Origin: Lewinellaceae bacterium
GTDB taxonomy: Bacteria; Bacteroidota; Bacteroidia; Chitinophagales; Saprospiraceae
Length of the DNA: 64,000 nucleotides
Assembly: GCA_020636315.1 (NCBI GenBank)
Contig: JACJYA010000001.1
Location: 372,001-436,000, forward strand
Direction of reading: 5' to 3'
Position 1 is the stretch's first letter. Each line of letters starts with the position of its first letter. Both the position numbers and the translations under genes were made by a program. Of this stretch, positions 18,652 through 28,216 are shown one piece after another. Under the pieces are notes generated by a model that worked only from the letters and a program-made list of their open reading frames with translations, had not been told where the DNA came from and did not search any database.

Positions 18652-19338
18652 ATGTTTTTTCCCATTGGTGACGACCAGGTAAAAGGAGGGCATTACCCAC
18701 TGTTCAGTTACGCCTTTATCGTGCTGAACATCCTCGTATTCCTGTACCAGTTGCAATTTCCCGACGCTCTGGTCGGAGAATTTGGTTCCGTGCCGGCGAA
18801 AACCGCACGGGGCGAGGACCTTTACACCCTCTTTACCAGCATGTTCATGCACGGCGGCTGGGCCCACCTGATCGGCAACATGATCTTCCTCTGGGTATTT
18901 GCCGACAACATCGAGGCCACTATCGGAAGCGCACGTTTTCTCATTTTTTACCTCCTTGGCGGGCTTGCCGGCCATGCCGTTCACATTTATTTCAGCATGA
19001 ACAGCATGGTGCCCACCATCGGCGCCAGCGGCGCCATTTCCGCCGTCATGGGCGCTTACCTGGTGATGTTCCCCCATTCCCGCATCAAGGTGTGGTTCTT
19101 CTTTCTCATCTTCCGCATGCGGGCCCTGTTCTTCCTCGGCTTCTGGATCGCCATGCAATGGATGAACGGCACCGCCGCCCTGGAGGTCAACACCGCCCAA
19201 ACCGGCGGCACGGCCTGGTGGGCGCACATCGGCGGGTTTGCATTTGGTATGATAGCGGGTTTCTATTTCCGTTTTCAGTATCCGGCTCCAAAAGAGGAAA
19301 GAGCCTATGATTATTACAGTGACAGGGGGTATTATTAG
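18652..19338 (+). CDS. Rhomboid-family intramembrane serine protease
   Basis: An integral membrane protease cutting transmembrane helices. The 228 residues show six hydrophobic segments, the loop-1 motif HGGWAHLIGNMIFLWVFADN (His and Asn of the oxyanion region), the catalytic serine motif GASGAISAVMG in helix 4 (about residue 124), and the catalytic His in AWWAHIGGFAFGM of helix 6 (about 198). The C-terminal tail is short and charged (YPAPKEERAYDYYSDRGYY). It fits the common bacterial rhomboid of about 220-250 residues. Substrates are unknown. It lies in the same direction as the large secreted proteins on both sides. Confidence 0.93.
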   Translation: MFFPIGDDQVKGGHYPLFSYAFIVLNILVFLYQLQFPDALVGEFGSVPAKTARGEDLYTLFTSMFMHGGWAHLIGNMIFLWVFADNIEATIGSARFLIFYLLGGLAGHAVHIYFSMNSMVPTIGASGAISAVMGAYLVMFPHSRIKVWFFFLIFRMRALFFLGFWIAMQWMNGTAALEVNTAQTGGTAWWAHIGGFAFGMIAGFYFRFQYPAPKEERAYDYYSDRGYY

Positions 19339-19432
19339 AATTTGAGGTATTTGATTTGGGGTGTTTGATTTGGGATGTTTGATTTCCCCCACATTAAACC
19401 CTAAATTTATGCTCAATCTCAACCACCGCCCT

Positions 19433-22400
19433 ATGAAAACACCTCTGGCATTCACTATTTGCGCCCTGCTCTGCCTGTCCTTTTACCAGCTACAACAAAG
19501 CCCGGCTCCGGAATCTGCCGATGCTTTCTGCTCCCAGGCAGAGCTGCACCGACAGAAAATGCAGGCCGACGCCGCCTACCGCCAGGCGTCCCTGAGGATG
19601 GAGGAACAGCTTTACGCCCTCGCCCAGGAGGCCACCGCCCAGCGCGGCCCACTCGCCCAATATACTCTGCCCGTCGTCGTCCACATCATCCACAATGGCG
19701 GCAGCGAGAACATCAGCGACGCCCTGGTGGCCAACGCCATACAACACCTCAACGACGCCTTCGCCAACGTAGGCTACTACAACCCCGCCACCGGCGTGGA
19801 TACCGAAATATCCTTCTGCCTGGCAGTTCGCGATCCTCAGGGCAACGCCACTACCGGCGTCAACCGGGTGCAATCCGCCCTGACGGGCCTCAACAGCAGC
19901 ACCGACGATCAGAACCTGAAAGACCTCAGCCGCTGGGACCCCACGCAGTACATCAATGTCTGGGTGGTAAAAGAGATCTGCAACAACAACGGCTGCGGGG
20001 TAGCCGGCTACGCCTACCTGCCCGGCGCCCACGGGCGGACTTACGACGGCATCGTCCTGGAAGCCGCCTATATGGGCAGCAACCCTACCAATTCCACCGT
20101 CCTCATTCATGAGATGGGGCACTACCTGGGGCTGTACCACACCTTTGAAGGCGGCTGCCCCAACGACGACTGCCAGCAGCAGGGCGACCGCGTCTGTGAT
20201 ACGCCGCCCGATAATACCACCGCCCGCACGCCCTGCCCTGCCGATATGAATTCCTGTTCCACCGATGAGGATGATACTTCAGTCAACAACCCTTTCCGGC
20301 CCATCGCCATGGGCGGGCTGGGCGACCAGGTGGACATGAAGGAGAACTACATGGACTACTCCCGCTTCGAATGCTACGACCGCTTCAGCCAGGGGCAGAA
20401 AGAACGGATGTTGAGCGTAGTCGAAACCATCCGTTTCAGCCTGCTCGATTCGCCGGCCTGCATCGACCCCTGCCCTGTTCCGGTTGGGGTGGGCTTCTCC
20501 GCCAGCGCTCTCAGTGTGCCGATTGGTTCCACCGTTGATTTCACCAATACCTCCACCAATGCCGACAGCTACGAGTGGACGATCGATGGGGCAGCTTTCA
20601 GCACAGCTGCCAACCCAAGTTATACCTTCAATTCCGAAGGCAGCTTCCTGGTTACCCTCACCGCCTTTTCCAACCTGAGCAACTGCCTGCCCAGAGATTC
20701 CAGCGTCGCCATCGAAGTATTCTGCCCGGTAATGGCCGGTTTCAGCCCCGGCGACACCTCCATTCTGGCGGGCGCCAGCGTTTCGTTCACCAATACCAGC
20801 AGCAACGCCACTTCCTATACCTGGCTCGTCAACGGAACGGCAGTGAGCAACAGCCCGGATTTCACCCTGAACACTACTGCACCCGGCCCGTACAATGTAT
20901 GCCTGCGGGCGGAAGGGGCCTTCTGCGAAAGCCTGGAGTGCGGTTTCGTAGAAGCCACCTCTCCGGATAATGGTTGCGGGGGCAGCACTTTTTTCTACAA
21001 CCTGGGTGAAGAGGATATCCTGGAAACCTCCGGATGCCTCATCCCCGCCACTGACGGCGGGTTTTACCTCGGGGGGCGCCGCAGCAATCAATCCCTTCTC
21101 ATAAAATTCGATGCGGAGGGAAACATCTTATGGCAAAAGGCTTTCTCCTTTTTCCCAAATTCATCCGAACAGGTGATCGCCCTGCTCGAAGACGGCCAAT
21201 ACCTGGTGGGGTCCTCGATCCTGAATGACAATGACCAGTATTGTTTCAAATACGACATGGATACGGAAAGTTTCGTCTGGCTCCGGTCGATCACCAACCC
21301 GGAAAACAACCGGACCTTCGACCTGCTCAACGTCGAAAATTCTCCCAATTATACCCTCATAGGCTACATGGCTGTGACGGGCGGGCAGGGTTGCGACGCT
21401 ACCTGGGGAGAGCTGGATAAGAACACCGGCAATGTAGTGCAGTTGAAGAAATACCACCTCGGCAGTTGCGAAACAGGCCAGGATGCCGTACTGGTTAATG
21501 ACAAGATCTATATGACCGGGCGGTACAATGCCGTTAATGGCGGCCAGGCCTACATGCGCCCCGCCATCACCGAACTCGAACTGGATGGAACGGACAACTG
21601 GACCCGCCTGTACCTCGTCAATACCAACACCACCGCCCGCCTCTATTCGAATTCCATTCTGGAAGATAATGGGTCCTTGGTTGTCTGTGGGTTTGGCGAC
21701 CTGGCCGGCACCTCAACCAATTCCGTAGTCGGCCATGTCTTCAAAACCAGGCTGAACGGCGCCATTGACTGGGCCACCGCCTTTGATATAGTGGGAGGGG
21801 ACACTGAGCGGTTTACTACAATAGTAGATCAGGGGGACGGCTATCTGGCTATCGGTTATTTCAACTCCTTTGCCGACGGCGGCACTCACCTGTGCCTGGT
21901 CAAAGTCGATAAGAGCGGGAGCCTGATGTGGGCGAAATACCTGAACACCGGCTTTCGGGAATTACCATATATTAAGGATGCCTTCGCCCGGGACGGCTAT
22001 GCGTACATAGCCGCTTCCACTAACGGCGGCACCCGCAACATCCTCCTTTTCCGCGTGTCCCCCCTGGGCGAAATGGATACGGAATGCGCCAGCCTTGAGC
22101 CCCTTCAGGTGGAAAGCTGGCAGTTGGAAAACCCGTTCGACGGCTTTTTCACTTTGTCCCAATCTCCTTTCACCCCGGACGATGCCGCCGGGCAAACCAG
22201 CCCGGCCGACGCCAACCTGCCGGTAGCAATGGCCTGCAACAACCCCTGCGAGGAAATATGCATCAATGGTATCGATGATGATGGCGATGGCCTGGTTGAT
22301 TGTGAAGACGACGACTGCCCCTGCTTTGTGGATTGCGGAGGCACTTTTGTGGAACGGATCGGGACACCCGGCCAGGACGAAGGCGCTGTCACCATCATTC

Positions 22401-25400
22401 CTTCCGGCGACGGCAATTTCTATATTGGAGGCTATGCCGGAACGGATGCCGCCATCCTCAAAATGGCGCCGGACGGCGCCGTGATCTGGCAACGCGCCTT
22501 TGACTTTTCGGACGGAGATGACCCAGTGCTGCGGCTCATCCTGGGCGACGACGGCTACCTGTACGGCTCCTGTTCGAGGACACACGCCACCGTCTTTTGC
22601 TATGACCCGGACAATGACTTGGTGCTCTGGTCCAATACGATCACCGATCAGGGCAACCTGAGAAACCTGTCCGTCAACCCAACCAACGGCAACATCATGG
22701 GGTGTGGGGGCATCGATTTCCCCAACTACAATATTTCGCTGCTGGCGGAGTTCGACCGCAGCACCGGCGCCCTGAACTGGCACCGGGAACACCACATTAC
22801 CGTCAGCACCAATTTTTACGACATGGAGTGGGTAGGCGACGTACTCTATTGCCCGGCCCGCTTCACCCACGGCCCGGGCCAGGATAAAATGCGCCCAAAC
22901 ATCACCGCTTTTCAAAGCAATGGCGATATCGCCTGGTCCAAACAATACATCACTCCCATCAGCGCCAACGCCCGGCTGTATGCCTTCTGTATGGAACTTG
23001 CTTCCGACGGCCTGGTAACCGGCTACCTGGGCGACCCCAGCGGCACGGACTTGTACAACGCTTCCCGTACAGGCCTGTTCAAGACCGACTTTGCGGGCAA
23101 CCTGCAGTGGGGCAGGCAGTACGAACTGGCCGGTTACGATGCTGTGCTCGGCGCATACGGTATGGAAAGGGTTGACGACGGCTACCTGCTCTACGGTTAC
23201 GGTATTGGCCCCAGCCGGGATCTGACTGTCATCAAAACCGATGAAGAAGGAAATGCCTTATGGGCCATGGCCTACGGCGAGGCCGGCGAGGAGGATCCTT
23301 TCTACCACGGTGGCTCACAGATCCTGCAGTACGGAAACTTTATTTACCTCGTTGGCCGCAGCCTGGCTCCGGGCAGCAGTACGGAAGACATGATCATCAT
23401 CCGGGCCAGCGCGACAGATGGCTCTATTCCGGGCAGCGATTGCAGCTATGCCACGCCCATCCCTATCAGCACTACAACCCTGTCCGATGCAGTGCAAAAC
23501 CCTTCCAGCCCGAATGAAACTCCTTTTAGCGGCATCGCTCCGCAACTCGGTTCCGTACAATCCGTTTCCGCTAACCTCGACACCACCCTTCTATGCAGCT
23601 CCAGCCCGAAAGATATACTCCTCTTGCTGGATACCGCCTACTGCAACGGTGACAGCCTCGCCGTAGCCCTCCGCCTCTGCAATGGGGGCACGGACACCCT
23701 CTCCGCCGGCCTGCCCTTCACCTTTTACGACGGCAACCCCACTGCTGATGCTTCCGCCACCATACTGGCCAGCGGGTTCACCGTAACAGCGGACATCCCG
23801 CCCGGAGAATGTTACAGCACTACGATTTCCGTACCTTATCCACAGGGCCAGCTCTATTGCATTGCCAATGACGATGGCTCCATCCCTCCGGTATTCAACC
23901 TGGAAACGGACTTTCCACCTACCGAGCTCATCGAATGCGACTACACCAATAACATTGACAGTGTGAGTTATGAAACGACGGTTCCGCAGATCGCCCTGGG
24001 GCCGGACACCAGCGTGTGCGAGAACGGCGTCTTCCTGCTCGACGCCGGCCCGGGCTTCGCTGAATACCGCTGGCAGGACGGGACGATCGGCCAGACCTAC
24101 ACCACTTTTGAAACCGGCACTTTCTGGGTGGAGGCCACCACCGCCTGCGGCGATGTGTCCAGCGACACCATCAACATCGTGCTGGATACCGTTATAGCGA
24201 TCGGCCTACGGCCGGACACCACCATCTGCCCGGGCGCATCTGTCGTTCTTTCTACGCCGCAAGATCCTGACTATACCTATCAGTGGGACCCTTCCGCCAC
24301 TCTGGATTGCGCAAATTGCCCGACGGTGATGGCCACTCCGGATTCCACCACAACCTACAACCTGGTAGTGAGCAATGCCACCGGCTGTGTCAGTATCGAC
24401 AGTGTGACGATAATGGTTGAGAACTGCGGTACCATCCTCGATACGGCCATCTGCCAGGGGGATTCGCTGCTCATCGAAGGGCAGGCCTTCTACCCCTACG
24501 ACATGGATACCATACAGCTGGCCGATGGCAGTAGCCTGATCGTAAATGTTTCTCCACTGGATACTTTTTATCTGGCTATCAGCCTGGGCGTCTGCGCCGG
24601 AGATTCGGTGGATTACGAAGGCACCACCTTTCAGGCCGGGCAATCCGAGCTTTTCTCCTTCACCACCGCTGAGGGCTGTGATTCCACTGTAGAGATCACG
24701 GCCCTGCAGCTCGATACCTTTTCTACTACTCTGGACACTGCCATCTGCCAGGGGCAAAGCCTCGATTACAACGGCGCCCTGCTTCAGCCAGGCCAATCTG
24801 AATCCTTTCAGTTCACCGCAGTCAATGGTTGCGACTCTACCGTCCTGGTCCATGTCAATCCGCTGGACACCTTCTATCTGGCCATCAGCCTGGGCGTCTG
24901 CGCCGGAGATTCGGCAGACTACGAAGGCATCATCCTTCAGGCGGGGCAGTCCGAGCTGTTTTCCTTTACCACTGTCAATGGTTGCGACTCCACGGTGGAG
25001 ATCACTGCATTGCAACTCGACACATTCTTCACGGCCATTGACACTGCTGTCTGCCAGGGGCAAAGCATCACGTACAATGGAATGGCCCTGCAGGCCGGAC
25101 AATCCGAAACTTTCACCTTTACCGCCGAAAACGGCTGTGATTCCACGGTGCTGGTCAACGTAAATGCTCTGGATACGGTAGTTACCGCACTGGAAGTTGA
25201 AACCTGCTTTGGAGAGCCTTATATATACGAAGGTATGGAACTGCCGGGCGGCAGCACTACGCCATTCAGCTATACCGGCTCCAATGGCTGTGATTCCACC
25301 CTGCTGCTCACCGTAACCGAACTGGAAGACATACAGACCAATGAAACCATCGGCATCTGCCAGGGCGAAACCGGTTATGTATTTGGCCAGCCGGTAACCG

Positions 25401-26476
25401 AGCAGGGCATTTACTCCGAAACCTATACCTCTTATTTGGGTTGCGATTCCACTCACAACATTTATCTCGTCGTCCAGGATACGGCCGTGCTGAACATCGA
25501 GCCCGGCAGCCTGGGATGTGGTTCCCAATCCGGCAGCCTTACCGTGGAGATCAGCGGCGCGACGCCCCCTTATGAGATCCTCTGGAGCAACGGAGAAACT
25601 ACGGCCACCATTTCAGGACTGTCGGTTGGCACCTATTCCGTTACAGTCACCGATGCTTTCAACTGCTCAAGCGTAGGCTTCCAGCAGGTATATGACATCG
25701 CCCCCCGGCCGGTTGTCGATCCCGTCGGCACGCCGGCGGCCTGCTATGGAGATAAAGACGGCGCTATTCTGGCCAGCAACCCTTCCGGCGGTACGCCTCC
25801 CTACGAATACAGCCTCGATGGAGCGCAATGGCAGCCAGAGCCGCTCTTTACTGGCCTGACGGCCGGCGATTACCTCCTTTTCATCCGCGACAAAAACGAG
25901 TGCAGAGATTCTTTCCCCGTGATGATCAGCCAGCCGGATCCTCTGAGCATTCAGTTGCCGGCCGACGCTACCCTGCACCTGGGCGACAGCATCCGCCTGG
26001 CGCCGGTTGTCATCTCGGGAGTTCCTTCATTCTATGAATGGACGCCACCCACCGGGCTCGATTGTGCCAGCTGTCCGGCAGTGGTTGCCCGCCCCCTGGA
26101 AAGCACCCTCTACCGCCTGGCGGTGCAGGACACCAGCGGTTGCACCGGCGCTGATGAGGTCTTTATCGACATCGACAGAACCGTTCGAAGCTACCTGCCC
26201 ACTGCCTTTTCCCCTAATGAGGATGGCCGAAACGACCGCTTCACCGTCTTCGCCGGCCCCGAAGTGGAAGTGGTGCAGACGCTACAAATATTCAGCCGCT
26301 GGGGAGAGTTGGTGTTCAAACGCGACAACTTCGCGCCCAACGATGAGAGCCTGGGCTGGGACGGCACCTTCCGCGGGCGGGTGATGCCGGCTGGAGTGTA
26401 TGCGTATTTCGGAGAACTGGTGCTGAAAGACGGGAGGGTTGTAGTGGTGAAGGGGGAGGTGGTGTTGGTGCGGTGA
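19433..26476 (+). CDS. Giant secreted M43 (pappalysin-like) metalloprotease with T9SS type B sorting domain
   Basis: A 2347-residue surface or secreted protein using the ATG at 19433 (signal peptide MKTPLAFTICALLCLSF). The N-terminal catalytic domain is M43: HEMGHYLGLYH (about residue 225) is the HExxHxxGxxH zinc motif, and NYMDYSRFEC is the Met-turn. After it come PKD-like domains (VGFSASALSVPIGSTVDFTNTSTNADSYEW), two six-bladed-propeller-like regions separated by a Ca-binding-like ICINGIDDDGDGLVDCEDDDC linker, a CARDB-like region, and four to five related ~75-residue repeats with the motif CAGDSVDYEGTTFQAGQSE. SprB-type repeats (GATPPYEILWSNGETT) follow. The C terminus (YLPTAFSPNEDGRNDRF, IFSRWGELVF, WDGTFRGRVMPAGVYAYF) is a gliding-motility/T9SS type B domain. 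It probably degrades or binds extracellular protein. Confidence 0.92.
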   Translation: MKTPLAFTICALLCLSFYQLQQSPAPESADAFCSQAELHRQKMQADAAYRQASLRMEEQLYALAQEATAQRGPLAQYTLPVVVHIIHNGGSENISDALVANAIQHLNDAFANVGYYNPATGVDTEISFCLAVRDPQGNATTGVNRVQSALTGLNSSTDDQNLKDLSRWDPTQYINVWVVKEICNNNGCGVAGYAYLPGAHGRTYDGIVLEAAYMGSNPTNSTVLIHEMGHYLGLYHTFEGGCPNDDCQQQGDRVCDTPPDNTTARTPCPADMNSCSTDEDDTSVNNPFRPIAMGGLGDQVDMKENYMDYSRFECYDRFSQGQKERMLSVVETIRFSLLDSPACIDPCPVPVGVGFSASALSVPIGSTVDFTNTSTNADSYEWTIDGAAFSTAANPSYTFNSEGSFLVTLTAFSNLSNCLPRDSSVAIEVFCPVMAGFSPGDTSILAGASVSFTNTSSNATSYTWLVNGTAVSNSPDFTLNTTAPGPYNVCLRAEGAFCESLECGFVEATSPDNGCGGSTFFYNLGEEDILETSGCLIPATDGGFYLGGRRSNQSLLIKFDAEGNILWQKAFSFFPNSSEQVIALLEDGQYLVGSSILNDNDQYCFKYDMDTESFVWLRSITNPENNRTFDLLNVENSPNYTLIGYMAVTGGQGCDATWGELDKNTGNVVQLKKYHLGSCETGQDAVLVNDKIYMTGRYNAVNGGQAYMRPAITELELDGTDNWTRLYLVNTNTTARLYSNSILEDNGSLVVCGFGDLAGTSTNSVVGHVFKTRLNGAIDWATAFDIVGGDTERFTTIVDQGDGYLAIGYFNSFADGGTHLCLVKVDKSGSLMWAKYLNTGFRELPYIKDAFARDGYAYIAASTNGGTRNILLFRVSPLGEMDTECASLEPLQVESWQLENPFDGFFTLSQSPFTPDDAAGQTSPADANLPVAMACNNPCEEICINGIDDDGDGLVDCEDDDCPCFVDCGGTFVERIGTPGQDEGAVTIIPSGDGNFYIGGYAGTDAAILKMAPDGAVIWQRAFDFSDGDDPVLRLILGDDGYLYGSCSRTHATVFCYDPDNDLVLWSNTITDQGNLRNLSVNPTNGNIMGCGGIDFPNYNISLLAEFDRSTGALNWHREHHITVSTNFYDMEWVGDVLYCPARFTHGPGQDKMRPNITAFQSNGDIAWSKQYITPISANARLYAFCMELASDGLVTGYLGDPSGTDLYNASRTGLFKTDFAGNLQWGRQYELAGYDAVLGAYGMERVDDGYLLYGYGIGPSRDLTVIKTDEEGNALWAMAYGEAGEEDPFYHGGSQILQYGNFIYLVGRSLAPGSSTEDMIIIRASATDGSIPGSDCSYATPIPISTTTLSDAVQNPSSPNETPFSGIAPQLGSVQSVSANLDTTLLCSSSPKDILLLLDTAYCNGDSLAVALRLCNGGTDTLSAGLPFTFYDGNPTADASATILASGFTVTADIPPGECYSTTISVPYPQGQLYCIANDDGSIPPVFNLETDFPPTELIECDYTNNIDSVSYETTVPQIALGPDTSVCENGVFLLDAGPGFAEYRWQDGTIGQTYTTFETGTFWVEATTACGDVSSDTINIVLDTVIAIGLRPDTTICPGASVVLSTPQDPDYTYQWDPSATLDCANCPTVMATPDSTTTYNLVVSNATGCVSIDSVTIMVENCGTILDTAICQGDSLLIEGQAFYPYDMDTIQLADGSSLIVNVSPLDTFYLAISLGVCAGDSVDYEGTTFQAGQSELFSFTTAEGCDSTVEITALQLDTFSTTLDTAICQGQSLDYNGALLQPGQSESFQFTAVNGCDSTVLVHVNPLDTFYLAISLGVCAGDSADYEGIILQAGQSELFSFTTVNGCDSTVEITALQLDTFFTAIDTAVCQGQSITYNGMALQAGQSETFTFTAENGCDSTVLVNVNALDTVVTALEVETCFGEPYIYEGMELPGGSTTPFSYTGSNGCDSTLLLTVTELEDIQTNETIGICQGETGYVFGQPVTEQGIYSETYTSYLGCDSTHNIYLVVQDTAVLNIEPGSLGCGSQSGSLTVEISGATPPYEILWSNGETTATISGLSVGTYSVTVTDAFNCSSVGFQQVYDIAPRPVVDPVGTPAACYGDKDGAILASNPSGGTPPYEYSLDGAQWQPEPLFTGLTAGDYLLFIRDKNECRDSFPVMISQPDPLSIQLPADATLHLGDSIRLAPVVISGVPSFYEWTPPTGLDCASCPAVVARPLESTLYRLAVQDTSGCTGADEVFIDIDRTVRSYLPTAFSPNEDGRNDRFTVFAGPEVEVVQTLQIFSRWGELVFKRDNFAPNDESLGWDGTFRGRVMPAGVYAYFGELVLKDGRVVVVKGEVVLVR

Positions 26477-26598
26477 GCCTTCGGGCAAGCGAAACGCGGA
26501 CTGTTCAAAGTTCCTGGTTCCTGGGTTCCTTGTTACTCTGGAAACCAGTGGATTAGCGTTGCGCGGACTCACTTATTTTAACTATCCCGCGGAACGTT

Positions 26599-26647
26599 GC
26601 AAAAAGCAAGCCGCTTCTAAGGCTCTTCACGAGGGCTTGCTTTTTGC
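26599..26647. terminator. Bidirectional terminator between convergent genes
   Basis: GCAAAAAGCAAGCC (26599-26612) pairs with GGCTTGCTTTTTGC (26634-26647). The A/T-rich outer arms provide T-runs on both strands. It lies between the giant protease gene and the convergent ATPase gene. Confidence 0.7.
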
Positions 26648-26676
26648 AGCGAAATGAACTTAATTTGAACACACTC

Positions 26677-27834
26677 TTATTGATCAATGGGCGAATGCCA
26701 GGGGAAAACCTGCACATCTTTAACCGTGAAACCCTCGTCTCCGCCAAATACCAATTGTTTCCGGACAGGTTGGCCGGCAATTTTGCCAATCTTGTGGAGG
26801 TCCGCCAGCAGGTTCTCTTTATAAGTACGGTTGGCTTTTATTTCCGTTAAGATCAGGCTTCCAGCTTGCTCTTCCAGCAGGTCCGCTTCCACCTGGTTAC
26901 TGTCTCTGTAGAAATACAGTCTTGCTTCTATTCCATCGTGATGCGCCCGCTTCATGCGCTCGGCAATGACCAGGTTTTCGAATAAGGCGCCAAGCTGATA
27001 ATAATTAACGACATCATTTTTTGATTGCATATTCAGAAAGTAACAAAGCAGCCCGGTATCATAAAAGTACAGTTTTGGGCTCTTGGTAATCCTTTTTCCA
27101 AAGTTCCGGTAGTAGGGCGGGAGCCGGAAAACCAGATAACTCTGTTCCAAAACAGAAAACCAACTTTGTATAGTCGGCACACTCACGCCTACCGCTCTGG
27201 CAATGGCCGAGTAGTTCAGTAATTGGCCAGCGTAGGCGGCGCATAGTTGCAGAAACTGCCGAAAGGTATTCAGATTAGCCGCCGAGATCAATCCACTTAC
27301 ATCTCTTTCAATATAACTGGAAACGTAGCTGGGGTAAAACAATCGCGGTGGCACTCCGGTATCAAATTGAGCCGGATAGCAACCTTGAAAGATGGAGGCT
27401 TCGTAATCTTTCGGCAATACATCTGCTTCCTTCATCTCCCGAAGGTCCAGTGGAAATAGCCGGGCGATGCCTACGCGTCCCGCCAGCGATTGAGTGATGT
27501 TTTGGCGCAGCAAAAAATTTTGCGATCCCGACAGGATATACCGGCCAGCTTGCCGGTCCTCATCAACAGCCGTTTGCAGATAGGAAAATAAGGCAGGCAC
27601 TCTCTGCGCTTCATCAAAGATCACCTGATAATCGTACTGTTTCAGAAAACTCCTGGGGTCATCAGTAGCTCTCAGCTGTTGATCCGGGTCTTCTAAAGAC
27701 ACGTATCGGTAATCGGGGTATAATTTCTTCAAAAGAGTAGTTTTTCCCGCCTGCCGGGGCCCGGTAAGACTAAGGATGGGAAAGTATTGGCTTAATTCCC
27801 GGAGATGAACAGTGATATGGCGTGGGATGAGCAT
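26677..27834 (-). CDS. DUF4143-family AAA ATPase
   Basis: An orphan P-loop ATPase common and multicopy in Bacteroidota; its cellular role is not established. The 385-residue form starts at ATG 27834 (MLIPRHITVHLRELSQYFPILSLTGPRQAGKTTLLKKLYP), giving the family N terminus; a GTG seven codons upstream lies inside a palindrome. Visible motifs: Walker A GPRQAGKTTLL, Walker B YQVIFDEAQRVP, sensor RYILSGSQNFLLRQ, an arginine-containing LAGRVGIARLFPL, and a C-terminal DUF4143 nuclease-like domain (GALFENLVIAE, RLYFYRDSNQVEADLL, LTEIKAN). The last part resembles a PD-(D/E)xK core (E..D..E-K). It is convergent with the protease gene. A 43-bp perfect palindrome overlaps its translation start. Confidence 0.9.
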   Translation of the reverse strand: MLIPRHITVHLRELSQYFPILSLTGPRQAGKTTLLKKLYPDYRYVSLEDPDQQLRATDDPRSFLKQYDYQVIFDEAQRVPALFSYLQTAVDEDRQAGRYILSGSQNFLLRQNITQSLAGRVGIARLFPLDLREMKEADVLPKDYEASIFQGCYPAQFDTGVPPRLFYPSYVSSYIERDVSGLISAANLNTFRQFLQLCAAYAGQLLNYSAIARAVGVSVPTIQSWFSVLEQSYLVFRLPPYYRNFGKRITKSPKLYFYDTGLLCYFLNMQSKNDVVNYYQLGALFENLVIAERMKRAHHDGIEARLYFYRDSNQVEADLLEEQAGSLILTEIKANRTYKENLLADLHKIGKIAGQPVRKQLVFGGDEGFTVKDVQVFPWHSPIDQ

Positions 27835-27875
27835 TTTATGTAATTTTAAAGTCACACTTTAAAATTACATAAAAT
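27833..27875. promoter_or_regulatory. 43-bp perfect palindrome over the ATPase start codon (putative operator or RNA hairpin)
   Basis: Twenty bases (27833-27852, ATTTTATGTAATTTTAAAGT) are exactly inverted at 27856-27875 around the three-base centre CAC. The end nearest the gene overlaps the ATG of the DUF4143 ATPase. In mRNA it would hide the ribosome-binding region; in DNA it could bind a dimeric repressor. Confidence 0.75.
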
Positions 27876-28026
27876 ACCAGAGGCATACCGTTCTTATTGA
27901 CTGATTTTTCTCAAAATACACTTTTCCTGTCTAAAAAGCTCCCGCCATTTGGCATTCAGATCTCAGCTGACATTGGCTGGAGGCCACAGTTTGCCTTTAT
28001 CCCCCTCCTTTTTTCCACAAAATCCT

Positions 28027-28216
28027 TACCTTTGGCCCTGGAAAAATCGGGTAGTCAGCGGAACCAGAAGAATTTTCATTCCGTTGATGGAAGACAAATT
28101 CAAAACGGCAAGCGCATACAGACGCCCATCCTTTCGGGCCGGGCAAAAGCCGGCAGGTTTCTGAAAAGGCCACCCTCCGGGAAACTTGCCAGATTTTGCC
28201 AAAAAACAAGACCATT
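28027..28216 (+). promoter_or_regulatory. pheS promoter (-7 box TACCTTTG) and ~180-base leader
   Basis: TACCTTTG at 28027-28034 fits the Bacteroidota -7 consensus TAnnTTTG; the -33 region is T-rich without a perfect TTTG. The resulting leader of about 175 bases contains a hairpin, GGCAGGTTT (28152-28160) against AAACTTGCC (28182-28190), 27 bases before the pheS ATG. It may regulate pheS. The gene-free stretch 27835-28216 otherwise holds only the ATPase palindrome. Confidence 0.45.
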
